8,975 nt of DNA from an uncultured Pirellula sp. (GTDB lineage: Bacteria; Planctomycetota; Planctomycetia; Pirellulales; Pirellulaceae), in the NCBI GenBank assembly GCA_903837255.1, contig CAILTZ010000803.1, positions 1 through 8,975 on the forward strand. Reading direction: 5' to 3'. Below, in pieces: positions 1-8,638 of the stretch. The position numbers and the translations under genes are program-made. The stretch's first letter is position 1, and each line of letters starts with the position of its first letter. A model generated the notes under the pieces. It was given only the letters and a program-made list of their open reading frames with translations, was not told the DNA's origin and searched no databases.

Positions 1-1001
1 TTCTGTTTCCATTGAGTCGACCAAGCTTCCGGGTCGCGTGCAAGCAGCCGAACGGAGGCTTTTTCGTTGGCCATTTGATAAGCCGCGATCAGGCGTTCGG
101 GAACTGGGTCGATCGAGCAACCGAATTCCCCATGGCCGTTGAGAACATGGTGAGCGACCGTCAGCAGATCTTCGAGCAAAACCGGAGGTAGTTTCAGATC
201 GCGATGCAGCAGGTCCCCTTGTCGGTTGGCGGCTAAGTTTCCTGCTGGGCCGCCAATGAGCCAGTCGTTGTTTTTGGAATCCCACGCCAGGTAGTCGATT
301 CGGCATAGTCCACCGAGCAGTTCGGTGGCGATGTTTCCTCGAGTCCCCTGTTGGACTTGCAAGTGCAGTTGTTCATCGAGTGAGCGTAAGGATATCCATC
401 GGAGTTCGGATGGTTTTTGCCAGTCCCCGAGTTCATCGAGCGCCACGGCGATCGGTTCCCCTTTGGCCAATTCCTCAGGCACTGCCCTGAGCTTCGGCGC
501 ACCGGATTGTTTGACGTTGCTAATTCGTTCGATCACCCCGTCGGTGGTGATCCGGACCCCTTGGCGAAACGGAGACATCGTCGCGGTGCCACCTGCGTTG
601 AGCCATACGTCGGGCGAGATAGTTGTTTCGATCAGCCGCATGAGTTCGTTGAAATTCGCGATGGAACCACCCCCGGCACCACCCCCGGCCAAACCTTCAG
701 TGCCTGAATCTCTCTGTGTCCCTAACCCAGATCCAATTGGCGTGTTTCCAGAGGCGAGCGAACTCGTGGGAACATCGCCGGGCTTGAGTCGCTGGGAATG
801 CAGCACGGTGAGGACTCGCTGCTTGGCGGGCCCTGGGAGATTGTCAAATGCTCCGTGCAAGGCGGCTTGGTCACCGGCAGCAAGGGCCCGGGCGAGCTCA
901 GGGAACTCTTTGGCAAGCCGATCGGGGGCTTGGGCCAGCAAAGACGTACCACACAGCAGGATGGCAAGGAAAAAGCGCGTGGCAAACCAGAGATTGTTCA
1001 T
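1..1001 (-). CDS. Secreted protein with DUF1598-like region, C-terminus cut by window edge
   Basis: An open frame of 333 codons runs from ATG at 1001-999 to the window edge with no stop, so the C-terminus is missing. Residues 1-25 look like a Sec signal peptide: basic residue R9, hydrophobic stretch 10-23, and an A-Q-A site at 23-25 before PDR, which predicts an exported protein. Residues 26-75 are Ala/Leu-rich and probably helical. Residues 100-113 form a Gly-rich linker. Residues 120-160 carry LIETTISPDVW and GGTATMSPFRQGV, a pattern I recall from planctomycete secreted proteins. Residues 230-305 (GLCRIDYL, LIGGPAGN, PVLLEDLL, FGCSIDP) fit my memory of DUF1598, a planctomycete-rich domain of unknown function. 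The start is supported by GGAG 8 nt upstream and by the signal peptide. It lies downstream of eno-carB but may have its own promoter at 1075-1083. The reading frame is secure; the family name is from memory and the function is unknown. Confidence 0.8.
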   Translation of the reverse strand, partial: MNNLWFATRFFLAILLCGTSLLAQAPDRLAKEFPELARALAAGDQAALHGAFDNLPGPAKQRVLTVLHSQRLKPGDVPTSSLASGNTPIGSGLGTQRDSGTEGLAGGGAGGGSIANFNELMRLIETTISPDVWLNAGGTATMSPFRQGVRITTDGVIERISNVKQSGAPKLRAVPEELAKGEPIAVALDELGDWQKPSELRWISLRSLDEQLHLQVQQGTRGNIATELLGGLCRIDYLAWDSKNNDWLIGGPAGNLAANRQGDLLHRDLKLPPVLLEDLLTVAHHVLNGHGEFGCSIDPVPERLIAAYQMANEKASVRLLARDPEAWSTQWKQ

Positions 1002-1060
1002 CGATCCGCTCCGAATGGAAACCGGAAACATGCATCCGGGACGCCCAAGACGCGACGCCC

Positions 1061-1101
1061 AACTATCGATTGGGATTATACCAGAATCCCAATCGATAGT
1101 T
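1061..1101. repeat. Perfect 17-bp inverted repeat between carB and the secreted gene
   Basis: The arms 1061-1077 and 1085-1101 are perfect reverse complements (AACTATCGATTGGGATT in the left arm) around a 7-nt loop. The structure begins about 20 nt after the carB stop codon on the minus strand. No T tract follows it on either strand, so it is not a classical intrinsic terminator. Because the loop and inner left arm contain a strong extended -10 box, the dyad could be an operator. It could also act at RNA level as a processing or stabilising hairpin at the 3' end of the eno-carB mRNA. Sequence symmetry is certain; the role is inference. Confidence 0.85.
1075..1083 (-). promoter_or_regulatory. 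Candidate extended -10 promoter for the secreted gene
   Basis: On the minus strand the sequence reads TGGTATAAT, which matches the extended -10 consensus TGnTATAAT exactly. It lies inside the perfect dyad at 1061-1101. No good -35 hexamer stands 16-18 bp upstream (the region reads CGAACT or TCGAAC), as is common for extended -10 promoters. Transcription would start near 1068 and leave a leader of roughly 67 nt before the ATG at 1001. Planctomycete promoters are poorly characterised, so this is a good sequence match with unproven activity. Confidence 0.5.
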
Positions 1102-1121
1102 CGAATTCGCAAGAGGAAAAC

Positions 1122-4100
1122 TTATGAGAAGCGTTCTTGGAGCGAGAGGACTTCGACCTCTTTGTTACGGCTCGCCAGCATCGCTTCGACGGCGACACGG
1201 CCGGCCGAAAGGGTGGTGATGCAAGGCACACCGTATTGGACAGAGGCGGCTCGAATGCGGCCTTCGTCGGTCCTGGCCCCTTTGCCGTTGGGGGTATTGA
1301 TGATCAAACTGACATCGTCGTTCTTAAGGTAATCGATGAGGTTCGGGTTCCCCTCGGCCAGTTTCTTGATGCGAGTGACGGGAATACCGGCTTTTTCGAT
1401 TTCCAAGGCGGTTCCGGTGGTGGCAAGCAGTTTGTAACCCATGTCGTGGAGCTGCTTGGCCAAACAATCGATACCCTGTCGCTGACGCGCGGCGATGCTC
1501 AGGAACACATTGCCGTGAGTGGGAAGTACGGTACCGGCTGCGATTTGGCTCTTGGTAAACGCGATCGCGAAATCGTCGCTGATGCCCATGACCTCGCCGG
1601 TCGATCGCATCTCAGGTCCCAGGACGATATCGACTCCAGCGAATTTTCTGAAAGGGAAAACCGCTTCTTTCACGGAGATGCTTCGTGGAATCGGTTCGGA
1701 GACCACGCCGAGCTCTTTTAGTTTCTTGCCTACCATGACTTTGGCCGCGATGCTTGCGACCGCAACGCCTGTGGCTTTGGCTACGAAGGGGACCGTACGG
1801 CTGGCCCGTGGGTTTACCTCAAGAACATAGACGTGCTGCTGCCCGTCCTCTTCTTTTTTGATTGCGAATTGGACGTTCATCAATCCGACGACGCGCAGGC
1901 GTTGGGCCATGGCGCGGGTTGCTTGGCGAATCTCGGCAAGAACCTCTTGGCTGAGGGTAAAGGTAGGGATTACGCAAGCCGAATCGCCCGAGTGCACGCC
2001 GGCTTCTTCGATGTGCTCCATGATTCCCATGATGACCACGTCATCGCCATCGGAGACCGCATCGACATCGACCTCGATGGCATCTTCGAGGAATCGATCG
2101 ATCAGGACCGGTTGGCCTTGGGCGACGACAAAGGCTTCGGCGACAAACCGATCGAATTGGGAGTGGTCGTAGCAGATTTCCATGGCTCGGCCACCGAGGA
2201 CAAAGCTGGGTCGGACCAAGCAGGGGAAGCCGATTTTTTGTACTTCGGCCCGGGCTTGCTGCATGTTTCTAGCGATGCCGTTGGCCGGTTGTTTGAGATG
2301 CAGTTCCTGGATGAGTTTTTGGAATTTCTCGCGGTCTTCGGCATCCTCGATTGTCTCGACGCTTGTACCGACGATCGGGACCCCGGCATCGGCCAGCGCC
2401 CTGGCTAGGTTCAAGGGAGTTTGCCCCCCGAATTGTACGATCACTCCGTCGGGTTGCATCCGATCGTAGATATTGAGTACATCTTCGGTCGTCAACGGCT
2501 CAAAGAAGAGCAAATCGCTGGTGTCGTAGTCGGTGCTGACCGTTTCTGGATTGCTGTTGACCATGATCGACTCGATACCGATCTCTCGTAGTGCATAGCT
2601 GGCATGGCAGCAGCAATAGTCGAACTCGATGCCTTGGCCGATCCGGTTTGGTCCACCCCCTAGGATCATCACCCGTTTCTTGCCGGGCTGTTTGAGCGGC
2701 GTTTCGTCTTCGCTTTCGTAGGTGCTGTAGTAATAAGGGGTGTAGGCTTCGAACTCTGCGGCGCAGGTGTCGACGGACTTGTAAGTGGCCTTGATCCCAC
2801 GCGAGAGTCGCCAGGCTCGAATTTCTTCGTCATCGCTGGTCAGCAGGGTGGCAAGCTGTCGGTCGGAAAAGCCCATCTGTTTTGCTTGGCGAATCTGATC
2901 GGTGCTGGCCAAGCCAAGCGAACCGGTACGTCGCAAGCTATTCTCCATCTCGACGATCTCTTGTAATTGGTCGAGGAACCATGGATCAATTGCAGTGATG
3001 GAGTAAATCTCGTCGATGCTCATTCCGCCAAGCAGAGCGTACCGCAGGTACCATACGCGGTCTGCGTTTGGCCTGGAGAGTTTGTTGCGAATCTCTTCAT
3101 CGTCGGGCCGTCGGTCGGTGTACCACAGATCCTTGCTATCGGATCCGAACCCAAAGGCACCGACCTCCAGTCCGCGTAGTGCTTTTTGGAACGACTCTTT
3201 GAAGGTTCTGCCGATGGCCATTGTTTCACCGACGCTTTTCATCTGCGTCGTGAGGGTCGGATCGGCCTCGGGGAATTTTTCGAACGCGAACCTCGGGATC
3301 TTGGTCACGACATAATCGATCGTCGGTTCAAAACAAGCTTGTGTTTTCTGCGTGATGTCGTTCTTGAGTTCCCACAGACGGTAACCGACAGCGAGTTTTG
3401 CCGCGATTTTAGCGATGGGGAATCCGGTGGCTTTGCTGGCCAGGGCGCTGGAGCGACTGACACGGGGGTTCATCTCGATGACGATCATGCGACCGGTCTT
3501 GGGATGGATCGCAAACTGGATATTGGAACCTCCAGTCTCAACACCGATTTCGCGAATAATCGCCAAGCTGGCGTCCCGCATTCGCTGGTATTCTTTGTCG
3601 GTGAGCGTTTGAGCAGGGGCGACGGTGATCGAGTCGCCGGTATGCACACCCATGGGGTCAAAGTTCTCGATCGAGCAGATGATCACGACGTTATCGTCCG
3701 CGTCGCGCATGACTTCCATCTCGTACTCTTTCCAGCCGATGATGGACTCTTCGATCAAGACCTCGGTGATTGGAGAGAGGGTCAATCCATTTTGAACTAG
3801 CGCATCGAATTCGTTGCGGTTGTAAGCGATCGCAGATCCGCTGCCGCCCATCGTGAAGCTTGGGCGCACGACACACGGAAGCCCCACGTCGGCCAGTGCA
3901 CTTCGGGCTTCGGAGATGTCGTGCACGACGTGCCCACGGCAAACCTCCATCCCGATCTTTTCCATGGCCAACTTGAACGCATCTCTGGCCTCGGCTTTGT
4001 GGATCACCTCGGGGTTTGCACCGATCATCTCGCAGCCGAACTTTTCCAACACTCCATGTTTGGCCAGGTCCATGGCGATGTTCAGTGCCGTTTGTCCACC

Positions 4101-4370
4101 GAGCGTTGGCAGGATTGCATCTGGGCGTTCTCGCTCGATGACTTTGGCGACAAACTCCCAGGTCAGTGGCTCGATGTAGGTCCGGTCGGCCAATGCCGGA
4201 TCGGTCATGATCGTTGCCGGGTTGCTGTTGACCAGCACGACCTGAAAGCCTTCTTCGCGAAGGGCTTTGCAGGCCTGGGTTCCCGAATAATCAAACTCGC
4301 AGGCTTGTCCAATAACGATGGGGCCTGATCCGATCAGCAGAATCTTGTGGATGTCGGTCCGTCGGGGCAC
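1122..4370 (-). CDS. carB: Carbamoyl-phosphate synthase large subunit
   Basis: This 1082-residue cytoplasmic enzyme uses ammonia from the CarA glutaminase, bicarbonate and two ATP to make carbamoyl phosphate for arginine and pyrimidine synthesis. The length fits the family (E. coli CarB is 1073). The first ATP-grasp half is at about 1-400 ([17 protein letters not shown] at 14-30; ATP-site residues R129, R169, E215, Q285, E299, N301 fall at the E. coli numbers). The oligomerisation region is about 401-555. The second ATP-grasp half is about 565-935 ([15 protein letters not shown] at 571-585; R720, E851, N853). The C-terminal MGS-like allosteric domain is about 940-1082 (TTGTALE at 984-990). 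The start is GTG at 4370-4368; it gives an N-terminus [11 protein letters not shown] that aligns with E. coli. The ribosome site is weak (AGG six bases upstream). The stop is TAA. It follows eno by 45 nt; carA is not in the window. Confidence 0.98.
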   Translation of the reverse strand: MPRRTDIHKILLIGSGPIVIGQACEFDYSGTQACKALREEGFQVVLVNSNPATIMTDPALADRTYIEPLTWEFVAKVIERERPDAILPTLGGQTALNIAMDLAKHGVLEKFGCEMIGANPEVIHKAEARDAFKLAMEKIGMEVCRGHVVHDISEARSALADVGLPCVVRPSFTMGGSGSAIAYNRNEFDALVQNGLTLSPITEVLIEESIIGWKEYEMEVMRDADDNVVIICSIENFDPMGVHTGDSITVAPAQTLTDKEYQRMRDASLAIIREIGVETGGSNIQFAIHPKTGRMIVIEMNPRVSRSSALASKATGFPIAKIAAKLAVGYRLWELKNDITQKTQACFEPTIDYVVTKIPRFAFEKFPEADPTLTTQMKSVGETMAIGRTFKESFQKALRGLEVGAFGFGSDSKDLWYTDRRPDDEEIRNKLSRPNADRVWYLRYALLGGMSIDEIYSITAIDPWFLDQLQEIVEMENSLRRTGSLGLASTDQIRQAKQMGFSDRQLATLLTSDDEEIRAWRLSRGIKATYKSVDTCAAEFEAYTPYYYSTYESEDETPLKQPGKKRVMILGGGPNRIGQGIEFDYCCCHASYALREIGIESIMVNSNPETVSTDYDTSDLLFFEPLTTEDVLNIYDRMQPDGVIVQFGGQTPLNLARALADAGVPIVGTSVETIEDAEDREKFQKLIQELHLKQPANGIARNMQQARAEVQKIGFPCLVRPSFVLGGRAMEICYDHSQFDRFVAEAFVVAQGQPVLIDRFLEDAIEVDVDAVSDGDDVVIMGIMEHIEEAGVHSGDSACVIPTFTLSQEVLAEIRQATRAMAQRLRVVGLMNVQFAIKKEEDGQQHVYVLEVNPRASRTVPFVAKATGVAVASIAAKVMVGKKLKELGVVSEPIPRSISVKEAVFPFRKFAGVDIVLGPEMRSTGEVMGISDDFAIAFTKSQIAAGTVLPTHGNVFLSIAARQRQGIDCLAKQLHDMGYKLLATTGTALEIEKAGIPVTRIKKLAEGNPNLIDYLKNDDVSLIINTPNGKGARTDEGRIRAASVQYGVPCITTLSAGRVAVEAMLASRNKEVEVLSLQERFS

Positions 4371-4415
4371 GAGTTGCCTGACCTTTCGGGTTGTTTAAGG
4401 GGGGATGGGAAACGA

Positions 4416-5852
<1,437 letters not shown>

Positions 5853-5984
5853 CTACAGGAATTTTTGCAAGCTGCACCTCGAGTCGAAGAGTCGAAAGAT
5901 TGTTCCCAGGCGTTTCGAAGGAACGGTTTCGTGGGGTGGGCCTCTAGGTAGCTCCACAGGATTTCTGGTGCGAGATGCGACCAA

Positions 5985-6017
5985 AACCAACGTATGCTGC
6001 ATGCCCTCAAGTTGGTT
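5985..6017 (+). other. Hairpin upstream of the candidate leader RNA
   Basis: AACCAAC at 5985-5991 pairs perfectly with GTTGGTT at 6011-6017, giving a 7-bp stem with a 19-nt loop. It lies about 30 nt upstream of the larger hairpin cluster starting at 6048 and could be the 5' part of the same RNA. A loop of this size makes it only moderately stable, and chance pairing is possible. Confidence 0.35.
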
Positions 6018-6047
6018 GTTAATGAACCTCAGCCATTCACACGCAAA

Positions 6048-6203
6048 GGAGGCCACCACCCGGCTTCACGCCGGTGGGGCCATGACTCCTAGCTACGAAG
6101 GTAGCTGTAAGTTACGCCTCCACGGGACGAGTCCGGTGGTAGGCTCCCAGCGCAGTTGGGATGATTTGGAACCCCGTCCGATCGGTAGGACCTTGGCTTT
6201 TTT
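6048..6203 (+). ncRNA. Candidate structured leader RNA or small RNA upstream of ribE
   Basis: The stretch folds by eye into consecutive stems. P1 is GGAGGC 6048-6053 with GCCTCC 6116-6121. P1 encloses P2 (CCACC-C-GGC 6056-6064 with GCCGGTGG 6070-6077, one bulged C) and P3 (AGCTAC 6091-6096, loop GAAG, GTAGCT 6101-6106), making a three-way junction. P4 is CACGGGA 6121-6127 with TCCGGTG 6132-6138, loop CGAG, one G-G mismatch. P5 is TCCCA 6145-6149 with TGGGA 6157-6161. A T6 tract follows at 6198-6203. It lacks the conserved strings of the FMN, cobalamin, TPP, SAM or manganese riboswitches as I remember them. Position suggests a ribE leader, but a separate small RNA ending at the T tract is equally possible. 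The stems are seen; transcription and function are inferred. Confidence 0.45.
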
Positions 6204-6222
6204 AACCGATGGCACTCCAAGG
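6176..6222 (+). terminator. Possible terminator/antiterminator switch in the ribE leader
   Basis: GTCC 6176-6179 can pair with GGAC 6188-6191, a short stem followed after CTTGG-C by T6 at 6198-6203. Competing with it, ATCGGT 6181-6186 can pair with ACCGAT 6205-6210, which places the T tract in a loop. CCTTGG 6191-6196 can pair with CCAAGG 6217-6222, which would form a pseudoknot with the second pairing. The terminator stem is only 4 bp with an 8-nt loop, so termination would be weak. The set of alternatives suggests, but does not show, conditional read-through into ribE about 110 nt downstream. Confidence 0.3.
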
Positions 6223-6312
6223 AAGCCTTGCGTGAGAGTAAATTGAGTTGCCTATTGCCTACAAGCCGCTGCGGTGAGGTGATTCTTTGCTCGAGGATAA
6301 GGTGGCCACTGC

Positions 6313-6921
6313 ATGTTTACAGGACTCGTCGAATCCAAAATCCCACTGGTCCAGATTTTCGACATTGGGCCCGGCAGGCGATTGGTCTTTGAGCTTGGGG
6401 AACTGGCGCATAGCACCGATCGGCCGGTTGGTTTAGGAGACAGCATTGCACTCTCTGGTTGTTGTCTTACGGTCGTTGAGATCGACGGCTCGCAATGTCA
6501 TTTTGAGCTTGGGTCCGAAACCCTTTCGAAAACCAAATTCGCCGAATTGCAACCGGGCCATTTTGTCAATTGCGAACGGTCGCTGCGAGTCGGAGACCGG
6601 CTTGGAGGTCATTTCGTCACTGGTCATATCGACGGACTTGGACAACTAACTAGCATTCGCACCGAAGGGGATTGGCGCTTCTATGAGTTCACCGCTCCGA
6701 TCGCTTTATTGCGTCAGATGGCTCCTAAAGGGTCGATTACGGTCGATGGAGTGAGCCTAACGCTCGTCGAGGCCGACGATGAGCGGTTCTCGGTGGCTTT
6801 GATCCCGCACACGCTTGCAGTCACCACATTGGGTGAGCTAGGAACCGGCGATTCGGTCCACTTGGAGACGGATATTCTCGCCAAATACATCGCTCGGCAA
6901 CTTGAGGGGATCGCAAGATAA
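6313..6921 (+). CDS. ribE: Riboflavin synthase alpha chain
   Basis: The 202-residue protein catalyses the last step of riboflavin synthesis, dismutation of two 6,7-dimethyl-8-ribityllumazine molecules to riboflavin and an aminopyrimidine that is recycled. Two homologous lumazine-binding barrels are visible. The first is residues 1 to about 97 (MFTGLVE start, GDSIALSGCCLTV 42-54, ETLSKT 69-74). The second is about 98-190 (GGHFVTGHIDG 98-108, GSITVDGVSLTL 140-151, IPHTL 164-168). The family usually has about 200-220 residues, so the gene is complete. The start is secure: MFTGLVE is the family's invariant N-terminus, and AGGTGG stands 7 nt upstream of the ATG. The stop is TAA. No other rib gene lies in the window. 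A long structured region precedes it. The gene is called ribE in Bacillus and ribC in E. coli. Confidence 0.97.
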   Translation: MFTGLVESKIPLVQIFDIGPGRRLVFELGELAHSTDRPVGLGDSIALSGCCLTVVEIDGSQCHFELGSETLSKTKFAELQPGHFVNCERSLRVGDRLGGHFVTGHIDGLGQLTSIRTEGDWRFYEFTAPIALLRQMAPKGSITVDGVSLTLVEADDERFSVALIPHTLAVTTLGELGTGDSVHLETDILAKYIARQLEGIAR

Positions 6922-6925
6922 CCTT

Positions 6926-6964
6926 GGGATTCGAGCCTTTTGCTCAAAATTCCCTTGGATTTTT
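6926..6964 (+). terminator. Possible intrinsic terminator after ribE
   Basis: GGGATT 6926-6931 pairs with AATTCCC 6948-6954 with one bulged T, and GAGC 6933-6936 pairs with GCTC 6942-6945 around a CTTTT loop, giving about 10 bp in total. The stem starts 5 nt after the ribE stop and is followed by TTGGATTTTT. The stem is AT-moderate and the T run starts 5 nt late, so it is a plausible but not strong terminator. It would separate ribE from the downstream gene. Confidence 0.45.
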
Positions 6965-6976
6965 CTGCTGGGACCC

Positions 6977-7006
6977 TTTCGGGCCGCAGTTCGAAAAGTC
7001 TATGCT
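6977..7006 (+). promoter_or_regulatory. Weak candidate promoter for the enolase-superfamily gene
   Basis: TATGCT at 7001-7006 matches four of six -10 positions and is continued by AT. The sequence 17-18 bp upstream (TTTCGG near 6977-6982) is a poor -35. It sits between the possible ribE terminator and the first ATG at 7024. Low confidence; the gene could also be read through from ribE. Confidence 0.25.
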
Positions 7007-7023
7007 ATCGGCCCCGGCGTTTG

Positions 7024-7089
7024 ATGTCCGTGTTCAATGTCCGTGAGTTTGGTGCATCCAGTGGTAGGTTTCATGTGGTAGGTTCCATG
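7024..7089 (+). repeat. Two small tandem duplications around the start codon
   Basis: ATGTCCGTG occurs at 7024-7032 and again at 7037-7045 (13-bp period). GTGGTAGGTTTCATG at 7061-7075 is followed by GTGGTAGGTTCCATG at 7075-7089 (14-bp period, one mismatch, shared G). The second duplication copies a ribosome-site-like GGTAGG together with an ATG. These duplications create several competing start codons ahead of the gene and explain why its N-terminus is ambiguous. Confidence 0.8.
7037..7081 (+). CDS. Possible 14-codon upstream ORF (leader peptide)
   Basis: An ATG opened by the second ATGTCCGTG repeat starts a frame of 14 codons (MSVSLVHPVVGFMW) ending in TAG at 7079-7081, five bases before the preferred start ATG at 7087 and in a different frame. 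Its last two codons, ATG TGG, could also be a minimal start-stop unit with its own GGTAGG. Translational coupling to the downstream gene is possible. No good ribosome site precedes 7037, and an ORF this short can occur by chance. Confidence 0.2.
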   Translation: MSVSLVHPVVGFMW

Positions 7090-8487
7090 AGCAAGTCGAA
7101 GATTGCCGTCGTAGAGGCCGAATCCGAAAAGTTTCCTTTTCTTTACCGATTCCCTCTGAAGTTCGGGGGACGGGTGGTCAACGATGTCACGGTGTTTCGT
7201 GCGGTGGTGACCCTCGAAGAGCAATCAGGAAAAAAGAGATCCCACGGAATCGGCGAGATGACGATGGGGACGGCATGGGCCTGGCCGACAACAGCCTTGA
7301 CTCCAGAGATGGCACTTCGGACCATCGTGGTGCTTGCTGAGCGAATCGTTGCTGCTGCGACAAGTTTGGTTGCCGACCAGCATCCGTTGCATTTGGCTGG
7401 CCAGCTCAAACCGATCGCCAAAAAGCTCGCCGAGGAGCTCGCCGCATCGATGAAGCTTACCGAGCCGATCCCTGATCTTGCGATCGCGTTGGCGCTTTCT
7501 CCGTTAGATATTGCTCTGCATGATGCTTATGGCCGGCTGCATCACAAGAACACGTTCGATTGTTTCACGCATGAGCATGTCGGTAGCGATCTATCGAATT
7601 GGCTCGGCGAGGAATTCGTTGGAAAGGACTTTTCGGAGATCATTGCTCCGGAGATGTCCCCGATCCTTTTCTTGTACCACTTGGTCGGCTCGCTCGATCC
7701 ACTGAGCAAAGACGACTTGAATCGCAAGATCGGCGATGGGCTTCCTGAGACCCTCGAGGAATGGATCCAAACGCAACAGCTCTCGCACTTGAAAATCAAG
7801 CTTACAGGCAAGGAGCTTGATGCCGACGTGGGGCGCGTGGTGGAGATCGATCGGATATCATCGCGAGCGTTTCCGACCAAGCAGTTTTCGTATTCGTTGG
7901 ACTTCAACGAGGCATGCGAGAACGAGGATTATGTCATCGATTTTATCGAGAGGCTCGAGAGGCTCAATCGCGAAGCGGTTCCCAAGATCCATTACATCGA
8001 GCAGCCCATGGGTCGGGATTTGCGATTGCGTAAAGAGGTCACGATGCACCGAGTCAGTCGGCTCAAGCCGGTGGTCATCGACGAATCGTTAACGGACTTG
8101 GAGATGCTCCGATTTGCCAAGCAGCAGGGGTATTCGGGGGTAGCCGTCAAGGCTTGCAAGGGAGTGAGCGATTCGATACTCCTCAGCGCGGCGGCCAAGC
8201 AATGGGGGATGAAGATCTACGTACAGGATTTGACTTGTGTGGGTGGATCGTTCATGGCCTCCGCATCGCTTGCGTCAAGGATTCGGGGAGTGACAGCCGT
8301 CGAGGGGAACGGACGGCAGTATTGTCCGGCCGGGAACAAGGACTGGGAGTCGTTGTATCGACCGATGTTTAAGATTTTAGGAGGGGTGGTCCCGACCGAG
8401 TTGCTCAACGGGATAGGGATGGGGTTTGCTTGGCCCCGCAACATTGTCAGCAAGAAGTACGCTGATCTCTCGAACCCGCCCGTATAA
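7087..8487 (+). CDS. Enolase-superfamily (muconate lactonizing/mandelate racemase type) protein
   Basis: The preferred form has 466 residues. From its residues it is a TIM-barrel enzyme of the muconate lactonizing enzyme (MLE) subgroup that would abstract an alpha proton next to a carboxylate with Mg2+. The barrel seems to start near PILFLYHLV (192-200). The KxK motif is K236-I-K238 (LKIKLTG). Metal ligands are D272 (LDFNE), E305 (YIEQP) and D332 (IDESL). The second catalytic Lys is K355 (VAVKACKG). The capping domain includes residues 1 to about 150, with SPLDIALHDAYG at 138-149. The protein is about 100 residues longer than most members, with extra length in 45-130 and 155-190. Start choices are TTG 6940, ATG 7024 (487 residues) and ATG 7087. 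The last is preferred because MSKSKIAVVE resembles the usual first strand and AGG precedes it closely. Substrate unknown: dipeptide epimerase, OSBS, lactonizing enzyme or another activity. Its position next to ribE may be incidental. Confidence 0.85.
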   Translation: MSKSKIAVVEAESEKFPFLYRFPLKFGGRVVNDVTVFRAVVTLEEQSGKKRSHGIGEMTMGTAWAWPTTALTPEMALRTIVVLAERIVAAATSLVADQHPLHLAGQLKPIAKKLAEELAASMKLTEPIPDLAIALALSPLDIALHDAYGRLHHKNTFDCFTHEHVGSDLSNWLGEEFVGKDFSEIIAPEMSPILFLYHLVGSLDPLSKDDLNRKIGDGLPETLEEWIQTQQLSHLKIKLTGKELDADVGRVVEIDRISSRAFPTKQFSYSLDFNEACENEDYVIDFIERLERLNREAVPKIHYIEQPMGRDLRLRKEVTMHRVSRLKPVVIDESLTDLEMLRFAKQQGYSGVAVKACKGVSDSILLSAAAKQWGMKIYVQDLTCVGGSFMASASLASRIRGVTAVEGNGRQYCPAGNKDWESLYRPMFKILGGVVPTELLNGIGMGFAWPRNIVSKKYADLSNPPV

Positions 8488-8488
8488 T

Positions 8489-8529
8489 GATCGCCGTCAC
8501 GCTCACCTCTGGCGATCTTAATGGCGGTG
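8489..8529 (+). terminator. Possible terminator or paired hairpins after the enolase-superfamily gene
   Basis: GATCGCC at 8489-8495 pairs perfectly with GGCGATC at 8511-8517 (7 bp, 15-nt loop), starting right after the stop codon and followed by TTAATGG rather than a T run. CTCACC at 8502-8507 can instead pair with GGTGAG at 8526-8531, which excludes the first stem. A TTTTT run lies further down at 8539-8543. It is a termination or 3'-processing candidate of moderate strength. Confidence 0.35.
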
Positions 8530-8540
8530 AGACGTTGATT

Positions 8541-8638
8541 TTTGGACAGTATTGACTGGAATGACCTTAGCCGTCAATGAGGTCAACAGTGTCAACCTTG
8601 TCCGCTGTCAACACCGTCAATCCAGTCAACACCGTCAA
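8541..8638 (+). repeat. TTGAC/GTCAA nonamer element, copy 1 (shortened left arm)
   Basis: The copy starts with TTTGGACAGTATTGACTGGA (8541-8560), shared with copy 2. Its left arm has only TTGAC at 8552 and the variant ATGAC at 8561. After the centre CTTAGCC the right arm has GTCAA at 8573, 8582, 8591, 8607, 8616, 8625 and 8634, a 9-bp period with one 16-bp step that holds GTCCGC. Bases 8562-8638 (77 bp) are identical to 8899-8975. Compared with copy 2 it lacks 43 bp, equal to 8855-8897, as expected for slippage between TTGAC units. It is non-coding; the family is unknown to me. Confidence 0.9.

Noticed and set aside
325..1332. 335-codon plus-strand open frame at the left end
   Set aside because: It is antisense to the secreted protein gene and the end of carB, spans their intergenic palindrome, and is rich in Ser, Pro and Arg with no recognisable motif.
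1137..3800. Long plus-strand open frames of about 190-200 codons opposite carB (1137-1721, 1833-2408, 3186-3800)
   Set aside because: They are antisense to a fully conserved carB, and their composition is what the opposite strand of a GC-rich coding frame gives.
6121..6138. Hammerhead ribozyme suggested by GGGACGAGTCC
   Set aside because: The required CUGANGA and GAAA core strings are missing around it.
6304..6310. GCCACTG just before the ribE start, identical to the core of the B12 box
   Set aside because: The other conserved parts of a cobalamin riboswitch are absent upstream, and seven bases match easily by chance.
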